The position numbers and the translations under genes were made by a program. A DNA stretch of 10,662 nucleotides from a bacterium (GTDB taxonomy: Bacteria; Planctomycetota; J058; JAJDCP01), in the NCBI GenBank assembly GCA_030428695.1, contig JAUIEM010000357.1, positions 1 through 10,662 of the forward strand, written 5' to 3'. The notes below the pieces were generated by a model. The model saw nothing but the letters and a program-made list of their open reading frames with translations, was not told where the DNA came from and searched no databases. How positions within the stretch are numbered: position 1 is the first letter of the stretch; the number at the start of each line of letters is the position of its first letter. Of the stretch, positions 6,446 to 10,662 are shown piece after piece.

Positions 6446-6804
6446 GCGGGGAAGCGGACCGCGCGGAGCCGCGCTGGTGCGTGGTCGCGAACGTCAAGGC
6501 GGAGATCGCGAGCCGGCCGGGCTACCGCGGCAGCAAGCACTTCCGCGCCGGCGCCCGGATCCACATCATCGGCGGCTTCTCCGGGAACTGCGCCGATGTC
6601 GCGGTCATCGGCCGGCATCGCGGCTCCCAGCGCTGGATCACATTGATCATGCGCGTCCAGCATCTCGAAGCCTTCCGGGCGAAGCCGATCTACCACCCCG
6701 AGGTGCTCAAGCGCCTCGAGCGCTTCTCCCACAACGGCTGCTCGATGATCCGCGACCAGGAGGACGCGCGGGCCTGGGTCGGCCACCTCGCGCACTGGGG
6801 GTGA
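6442..6804 (+). CDS. Small uncharacterised protein of about 120 residues
   Basis: I do not recognise a named family. The best start is GTG 6442, which shares GTGA with the propeller stop codon (6443-6445) and suggests translational coupling. GTG 6430 in the same frame would add four residues. No strong ribosome site is visible. From 6442 the 120-residue product looks soluble, with no signal peptide or membrane helix. It begins WCVVANVKAEI, then has GSKHFRAGARIHIIGGFSGN and VAVIGRHRGSQRWITLIM, which read as beta-strands in a small barrel-like domain. A basic helical part follows (HPEVLKRLERF), then NGCSMIRDQEDARAW. The strand pattern and the GRHRG turn look like a conserved cytoplasmic domain, and high third-position GC supports real coding. 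It is probably co-transcribed with the propeller gene, but the encoded proteins would be in different compartments. Confidence 0.75.
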   Translation: MSGEADRAEPRWCVVANVKAEIASRPGYRGSKHFRAGARIHIIGGFSGNCADVAVIGRHRGSQRWITLIMRVQHLEAFRAKPIYHPEVLKRLERFSHNGCSMIRDQEDARAWVGHLAHWG

Positions 6805-6822
6805 GCGATCACTGGCGGCGCC

Positions 6823-6850
6823 TTGACCCGACCCGGCCCCTCGCTATCAT
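6823..6850 (+). promoter_or_regulatory. sigma70-type promoter for the thiSG cluster
   Basis: TTGACC (6823-6828) and TATCAT (6845-6850) are separated by 16 bases, each close to consensus. They start 18 bases after the preceding stop codon. The -10 element ends 21 bases before the thiS ATG, so transcription from about 6857 leaves a leader of roughly 15 bases. That leader is too short for a TPP riboswitch. Confidence 0.75.
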
Positions 6851-6860
6851 GGCCCGCTCG

Positions 6861-6867
6861 GAGGGAG
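6861..6867 (+). promoter_or_regulatory. thiS ribosome binding site
   Basis: GAGGGAG ends four bases before ATG 6872. With the promoter so close, it takes up about half of the predicted leader. Confidence 0.7.
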
Positions 6868-6871
6868 CGCG

Positions 6872-7114
6872 ATGGCGATACAGGTCGAGATCAACGGCAA
6901 GAGCACCGAGCTGTCCGAGGGCACGACCGTCGCCGCCTTCCTCGCATCCAAAAACCTCAAACCCGTCGCGCTGGCGGTCGAGTCGCTCGGCACCATGGTG
7001 CGCTACTGGATCGGCACCGGGGGCAAGCGCCTTCGCGCCGTCCTTCCGTTGGCGGCGTACGAGGCCGTCGGTCGGGACCCGGTCGAGATCGTGTCCTTCG
7101 TCGGAGGGGGCTGA
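6872..7114 (+). CDS. thiS: ThiS sulfur-carrier protein, enlarged
   Basis: ThiS is the ubiquitin-like protein whose C-terminal glycine is adenylated and converted to a thiocarboxylate, which donates sulfur to ThiG for the thiazole ring of thiamine. The N-terminal strand IQVEINGK, the helix [11 protein letters not shown] and the end [11 protein letters not shown], with its terminal Gly-Gly, fit the family. The thiG gene two bases downstream confirms ThiS rather than MoaD. At 80 residues it is longer than usual (about 65-70). The extra length seems to lie between ALAVE (33-37) and [10 protein letters not shown] (57-66), where most members have only a short turn before a VPR-like motif, so about 14 residues look inserted. 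Codon choice there is slightly less GC-biased (CTT, TTG, GGT). The adenylating enzyme ThiF is not in the window. Confidence 0.88.
   Translation: MAIQVEINGKSTELSEGTTVAAFLASKNLKPVALAVESLGTMVRYWIGTGGKRLRAVLPLAAYEAVGRDPVEIVSFVGGG
7103..7110 (+). promoter_or_regulatory. thiG ribosome binding site deciding the start
   Basis: GGAGGGGG (7103-7110) lies inside the last codons of thiS and ends six bases before ATG 7117. The thiG frame is open back to 6823, but this site and the family's normal N-terminus select 7117. Confidence 0.8.
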
Positions 7115-7116
7115 AC

Positions 7117-7887
7117 ATGTCCGAAGCGCTGGAAGTCGGCGGCCTGAAGCTGCACTCGCGGCTGATCCTCGGCACCGGGAAGTACCCGACGATGCCGGGC
7201 ATGATCGAGGCCCTCGAGGTCTCGGGCACCGAGCTGATCACGGTCGCGGTGCGCCGCCTCGACCTCGAGGGCGGCGGCAGCCTGCTCGACCACATCGACC
7301 GGGAGCGCTACACGCTGCTGCCGAACACCGCCGGCTGCTACAGCGCCGAGGACGCGATCCGCACCGCCCGCCTCGGGCGCGAGGCGGGCATGTCCTCGCT
7401 GGTCAAGCTCGAGGTGCTCGGCGACGAGCGCACGCTGCTGCCCGACCCGGTGCAGACCCTCGAGGCGGCCAAGGTGCTGGTCGAGGACGGCTTCACGGTG
7501 TTCGTGTACACCTCCGACGACCCGGTCGTCGCGCGGCGCCTCGCCGACATCGGGGTCGCGGCGGTGATGCCGGCGGGAGCTCCGATCGGCTCGGGGCAGG
7601 GGATCCTCAACGAGAACGCGATCCGCATCATCCTCGAGCAGGCGACCACCCCGATCATCGTCGACGCCGGCGTCGGCACCGCCTCGGACGTCACCCGGGC
7701 GATGGAGCTCGGCTGCGACGGCGTGCTGCTCAACACCGCGGTCGCCGCCGCGAAGGACCCCGTGCGCATGGCCCGGGCGATGAAGGCGGCCTGCGAGGCC
7801 GGGCGCGACGCCTTCCTCGCCGGGCGCATCCCCCGCCGCCTGTACGCGAAGGCGTCCTCGCCGAGCGAGGGGCTGGTCGGTTCCTGA
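7117..7887 (+). CDS. thiG: Thiazole synthase ThiG
   Basis: ThiG joins 1-deoxy-D-xylulose 5-phosphate, dehydroglycine and the ThiS thiocarboxylate sulfur to build the thiazole phosphate precursor of thiamine in the cytoplasm. The 256-residue product has the family's usual length and a TIM-barrel sequence throughout. It opens with [15 protein letters not shown]. Lys97 in [11 protein letters not shown] is the Schiff-base lysine. [12 protein letters not shown] and [11 protein letters not shown] are the phosphate-binding glycine loops, followed by [19 protein letters not shown]. The close ends SPSEGLVGS are also typical. It lies two bases after thiS, inside one transcription unit, and the CPBP gene follows after one base. 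The source of dehydroglycine (ThiH or ThiO) and the rest of the pathway must be encoded elsewhere. Confidence 0.97.
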   Translation: MSEALEVGGLKLHSRLILGTGKYPTMPGMIEALEVSGTELITVAVRRLDLEGGGSLLDHIDRERYTLLPNTAGCYSAEDAIRTARLGREAGMSSLVKLEVLGDERTLLPDPVQTLEAAKVLVEDGFTVFVYTSDDPVVARRLADIGVAAVMPAGAPIGSGQGILNENAIRIILEQATTPIIVDAGVGTASDVTRAMELGCDGVLLNTAVAAAKDPVRMARAMKAACEAGRDAFLAGRIPRRLYAKASSPSEGLVGS

Positions 7888-7888
7888 C

Positions 7889-8968
7889 ATGGAGCCGCTC
7901 TCCGAGCTGATCGCCCGCAAGATCGTCTCGAACCGCGTGCCGCTGCTCATCCTCTTCCTGCTGATGGTCGGGATCGTGTTTCTGGCCCAGGGGTCCGGGC
8001 TGCCGACGCCGGCGGCGCCCGCATCGACGCCAGCGTTCGTCCTGCCGCCCCAGCTCGGCTGGTTGAGCTTCGGGCTGATCGGCGCGGCGCTGTGTCTGCA
8101 GGTGCTCGTGCTCGACAACGCGCTGGCCCGCGGCCGGGTGCTTCCCTCGATTCTCTGTGCCGGGCCACCCCGCCATCGGCTGGGCTTCTTCGAGCTGCTG
8201 CTGGTCTTCGCCTTCTACTACGCGGCCGTGTTCGCCTGGCAGGTGTCGATGAAGCTCGTCGGCATCCCGCTCCAGGTCGACTCGGTCACGGTCCTCGGGC
8301 TGTCGATGGTCGTGCAGCTCGTCGTCTTCCTCTACGCCCTGCTGGTCGCCCGCTGCAACGGCGTCAGCCTCGCGGCGCTCGGCTTCGACCTGCGTCTGCT
8401 CGGCGCCGGCGTGCGCGCCGGTTGGTCGGGCTTCTTCGCGCTGTTCCCCGCGGGTTTCTACGTCGCGGTGTTCGCGACCGCCCTGGTCGGCGCGCTGCTC
8501 GGCATCCCACAGATCGACCATCCGCTGGCCGAGGCCCTGGCGCGGGGGGCGAGCGGCGTCGAGCTCGCCATCGCCTTCACCCTCGCCTCGGTCGCGGCGC
8601 CGATCTTCGAAGAGCTGGTCTTCCGCGGGCTCTTGTACAAGGCGCTGCGCTCGGCGTTCAGCGGCGGCGACGACGACATGCTCGACGGCGTGCGGGTCCC
8701 GAGGGATCCGATCGCGCTGACGTTCTGGGCGCTGTACCGCTCCTTCCGCTGGCTGCAGCGTCCGCGCGTCGCGCCGGTGGTCGCGATGCTGCTCTCCTCC
8801 CTGATCTTCGCCTCGGCCCACGCGGGCTTCTACCACTACGGGCCGATCTTCGTGCTCGGGATGCTGTTCGCCTGGCTGTACGAGAAGACCGGCCAGCTGT
8901 GGGCGCCGATGCTGGCGCACTGCCTCCACAATACGCTGCAGCTCGGCCTGTTCCTGACGTTCAACTAG
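7889..8968 (+). CDS. CPBP-family intramembrane metalloprotease
   Basis: This 359-residue polytopic membrane protein belongs to the CPBP (Abi/Rce1-like) glutamate intramembrane protease family. Hydrophobic segments lie near 17-35, 57-76, 99-118, 131-154, 178-203, 225-240, 297-312, 318-330 and 340-357. All three family motifs are present: EExxxR (Glu241, Glu242, Arg246), FxxxH (Phe307 to His311) and HxxxN (His344 to Asn348). It is therefore probably active, although its substrate is unknown. Family roles elsewhere include prenyl-protein processing, bacteriocin self-immunity and regulated cleavage of membrane proteins. The loop between the first two motifs is long: Glu241 to His311 spans 70 residues and includes an acidic GGDDDMLDG patch. 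The ATG is one base after the thiG stop with no good ribosome site, suggesting translational coupling. A role in thiamine metabolism does not follow from this position. Confidence 0.9.
   Translation: MEPLSELIARKIVSNRVPLLILFLLMVGIVFLAQGSGLPTPAAPASTPAFVLPPQLGWLSFGLIGAALCLQVLVLDNALARGRVLPSILCAGPPRHRLGFFELLLVFAFYYAAVFAWQVSMKLVGIPLQVDSVTVLGLSMVVQLVVFLYALLVARCNGVSLAALGFDLRLLGAGVRAGWSGFFALFPAGFYVAVFATALVGALLGIPQIDHPLAEALARGASGVELAIAFTLASVAAPIFEELVFRGLLYKALRSAFSGGDDDMLDGVRVPRDPIALTFWALYRSFRWLQRPRVAPVVAMLLSSLIFASAHAGFYHYGPIFVLGMLFAWLYEKTGQLWAPMLAHCLHNTLQLGLFLTFN
8965..8968. other. Shared CTAG at convergent stop codons
   Basis: The plus-strand CPBP gene stops at TAG 8966-8968 and the minus-strand permease stops at TAG 8967-8965. 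Both codons lie in one CTAG palindrome, leaving no intergenic space. I see no hairpin with a T tract on either side. Confidence 0.95.
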
Positions 8969-10029
8969 GTCGGCGCGTCCTGCAGGTTGATCAGCCCGAT
9001 CGCGCCGAACGCGGCGAGCGGCAGGCCGACCGCGGCCTCGGGGGGCAACCAGCCGCGCAGGGAGAGGTCGCGGCAGACGAAGGAGGCGAGGAAGTACACC
9101 GCGCAGGTGCCGAGGCCCATCAGCAGGCCGAGCACCGCCGCGCGGTTTTCCCGCGCCAGGGCGAGGGGCACCCCGACCAGGCACAGGATCAGGCACACCA
9201 GCGGGTAGCTCAGGCGGTCGTAGAGCAACACCCGCAGCGAGGCGTTCGCCTTGTCGGCCCGCATCAGCGCCCAGAGCTCGTCGAGGTGCAGGAAGGTGGC
9301 GGGGTGGAAGCCGGTCGTCAGGTCGACCGCGCGCAGGCTGGCGTTGCGGATGTTCTCCGGGCGCACGGCGAGCCGCACGAGGGTCGAGTCGAACAGCTGC
9401 AGGTCCGGTTCCCGCTCCGGCAGCGCCCGGGTCCAGCGGCCGTCGCTCGCGAGCCAGGCGGTCTCGGCCGGGCACCAGGTCAGGGCGGCGGCGAACAGCT
9501 CCTCGCGGCCGCCGTCCGCCAGCGGGCGAGTGACCACGACCCACGAGGCGCTGTCCCGCGACGGGTCGTAGCGGAGGAAGGCGACGGTCTCGTCCTCGAT
9601 CAGGAGCGGCGGGGGCTTGAGCAGGCCCTCGTCGGTGCCGACGTCCTTCGCGTAGCCCTCGAGCAGGGGGAAGACCCACTCCTGCAGCGCGCTTCCCCCC
9701 AGGCCGGCGATCAGGGCGACGGCAAAGATCGGCGCGAGCGACCGCTGGATCGGGATGCCGGCGACCTTCTGGGGCAACAGCTCCGAGCCGCGCTCGAGCT
9801 GCGAGACGGTGAAGGCGGCGGCGATCACGCAGGAGAACGGCAGGCCCATCACGAACACGACCGGCACCCGCAGGGCGTAGTGCGACCAGATCGCCTCGAG
9901 GCCGTCGAGGAAGTGCCCGGCGTCCTGGATCGCGTCGACGATCAGGAACAGCATCACGATCAGGCACACCGTCCAGAACAGCGAGCGCAGGTACGTGCGG
10001 GCGACGTAGCGGTCGAGCACCGTGATCAT
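8965..10029 (-). CDS. LptF/LptG-family permease (second gene of pair)
   Basis: LptF and LptG are the inner-membrane subunits that, with the LptB ATPase, lift lipopolysaccharide out of the inner membrane and pass it to LptC and the periplasmic bridge. The 354-residue product has the normal length and plan. Membrane helices lie at about 14-35, 52-75 and 97-118, then a periplasmic beta-rich domain at about 120-245, then helices at about 263-282, 287-308 and 321-339. The segment ERGSELLPQKVAGIPIQR (80-97) matches the cytoplasmic loop that contacts the ATPase. LYDRLSYPLVCLILCLVGVPLAL matches the family's fourth helix. The ATG at 10029 is chosen because it shares ATGA with the stop of the preceding permease gene. 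An open frame upstream of it is a shadow of that gene. I cannot decide between LptF and LptG from sequence alone. Confidence 0.9.
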   Translation of the reverse strand: MITVLDRYVARTYLRSLFWTVCLIVMLFLIVDAIQDAGHFLDGLEAIWSHYALRVPVVFVMGLPFSCVIAAAFTVSQLERGSELLPQKVAGIPIQRSLAPIFAVALIAGLGGSALQEWVFPLLEGYAKDVGTDEGLLKPPPLLIEDETVAFLRYDPSRDSASWVVVTRPLADGGREELFAAALTWCPAETAWLASDGRWTRALPEREPDLQLFDSTLVRLAVRPENIRNASLRAVDLTTGFHPATFLHLDELWALMRADKANASLRVLLYDRLSYPLVCLILCLVGVPLALARENRAAVLGLLMGLGTCAVYFLASFVCRDLSLRGWLPPEAAVGLPLAAFGAIGLINLQDAPT

Positions 10030-10662
10030 CGGCGGTTCACCCACACGCTGAGCCCGATGCCGAGGGCGCTTGTCAGGCCGAAGCCGAGCCAGGCCAGGCC
10101 CTCGAACAGCACGAAGGGGTAGAACACCGCCCCGAGCAGCCCCGAGCCGATCACGCAGTGGTACATCGGGTGGCGCTCCGGGTTGAAGGACGGCAGCGCG
10201 GCCCCGACCAGCACGAAGGGCAGGCAGGACAGCGGCAGCACCCAGCGCAGCCAGTACTGGTGGCGGAACTCCCGCTGGTCCCGCTCGAAGCGGCGCAGGG
10301 TGCGGGAGTCGCCCTGCGGTGGGCGGAAGAAGTCCTTGTCGCCGATCGCGGCGCGCAGGGAGTCGATCTCCCGCAGGCCGCTGCGCACCACCGGGTCGAA
10401 GTGCGCGCAGCCTCTGTGCTCGCAGAGCAGCGGGTTCTCGCCCTCGGAGCGCTGCCGCGCGAGCTCCGCCCGGTAGTCGACCTCGTGGATCGCGGCCCAC
10501 AACAGATGCGAGGGCAGCGAGGCCGGCTTGAGCCCCTTGCTGTCGAGGGGGATCGGGAACTGCACGAAGGCCGGGCTGGCCCGCATCGGCTGCGCGGTGA
10601 ACCAGCCGTGGGGGTCGGTCATGCGGTCGAAGACGCTGCGGTCCGTGTTCGGCGGCGGGCTG
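10026..10662 (-). CDS. LptF/LptG-family permease, C-terminal part (runs off the window)
   Basis: The minus-strand frame is open from the window edge (first complete codon at 10661-10659) to TGA at 10028-10026, giving the last 211 residues. An ATG at 10622 is internal, because in-frame sequence continues upstream without a stop. Numbering from the first visible residue, about 1-130 are part of the periplasmic domain and the linker LRRFERDQREFRHQYWLRW. The family's last membrane helices follow (LPLSCLPFVLVGAALPSF, then about 163-185 and 191-207). The linker plus helix strongly resembles the LptF/LptG region after the beta-jellyroll. It carries CEHRGCAHF, a Cys-x4-Cys-x-His patch I do not expect in this family. 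The four-base overlap with the next permease shows a coupled pair, presumably the two halves of one exporter. Confidence 0.83.
   Translation of the reverse strand, partial: SPPPNTDRSVFDRMTDPHGWFTAQPMRASPAFVQFPIPLDSKGLKPASLPSHLLWAAIHEVDYRAELARQRSEGENPLLCEHRGCAHFDPVVRSGLREIDSLRAAIGDKDFFRPPQGDSRTLRRFERDQREFRHQYWLRWVLPLSCLPFVLVGAALPSFNPERHPMYHCVIGSGLLGAVFYPFVLFEGLAWLGFGLTSALGIGLSVWVNRR

Noticed and set aside
6805..6871. TPP riboswitch before thiS
   Set aside because: The gap is only 67 bases, contains a promoter, and has no thi-box-like sequence.
6872..7114. MoaD rather than ThiS
   Set aside because: Both families end in Gly-Gly, but thiG follows two bases later and no molybdopterin gene is present.
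7730..9967. Long minus-strand open frame across thiG, the CPBP gene and the permease
   Set aside because: It runs antisense to two clear plus-strand genes and out of frame with the real permease, with no family similarity that I can see.
8092..10122. Long plus-strand open frame across the CPBP gene and the permeases
   Set aside because: It is out of frame with the CPBP gene and antisense to the permeases. Its composition is Arg- and Ala-rich shadow sequence.
1..10662. Defence island, prophage or transposon
   Set aside because: No integrase, transposase, restriction, toxin or phage structural gene is seen. The CPBP protease and the nuclease-like gene alone, in different units, do not make a defence system.

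Overview
The window is high-GC bacterial DNA with tightly packed genes. Most genes carry G or C at nearly every third codon position, and Shine-Dalgarno sequences of the AGGAGG type are clear. Two adjacent LptF/LptG-type permease genes imply a Gram-negative (diderm) envelope. The very large secreted protein that joins a TPR-like N-terminus, a PQQ-type beta-propeller and a long HEAT-repeat tail is an architecture I associate with Planctomycetota. My best guess is therefore an uncultured high-GC planctomycete, with Myxococcota-like lineages as the alternative. This assignment is inference only.

Layout. Positions 1-158 are the tail of an upstream plus-strand unit ending in a clean Rho-independent terminator. 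A sigma70-like promoter (TTGCAC-N16-TATGAT) then drives a crotonase-family gene (264-1010) and, one base later, a membrane-anchored thermonuclease-like gene (1012-2253). A 493-base non-coding stretch follows (2254-2746). It is packed with repeats: a GGGATC tract, an 18-bp direct repeat, three hairpins, and a GATCCC tract that is the reverse complement of the first. Next is the 1232-residue propeller/HEAT protein (2747-6445), whose stop overlaps the start of a small uncharacterised gene (6442-6804). A second promoter of the same type (TTGACC-N16-TATCAT) precedes a compact thiS-thiG-CPBP protease cluster (6872-8968). The CPBP gene meets, tail to tail, a minus-strand pair of LptF/LptG-family permeases (8965-10029 and 10026-10662, the latter cut by the window edge). 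The two convergent stop codons share one CTAG palindrome.

How the genes work together. ThiS and ThiG are partners in making the thiazole half of thiamine. The two permeases would be the two transmembrane subunits of one lipopolysaccharide exporter. The crotonase/nuclease pair and the propeller/small-gene pair are probably co-transcribed, but I see no shared pathway. I find no defence system, CRISPR array, transposase, prophage, tRNA or rRNA. The window is mostly housekeeping. The parts most worth a second look are the repeat-rich intergenic region, the small unknown protein, an enlarged ThiS, a crotonase lacking one catalytic glutamate, and the unusual composite nuclease.
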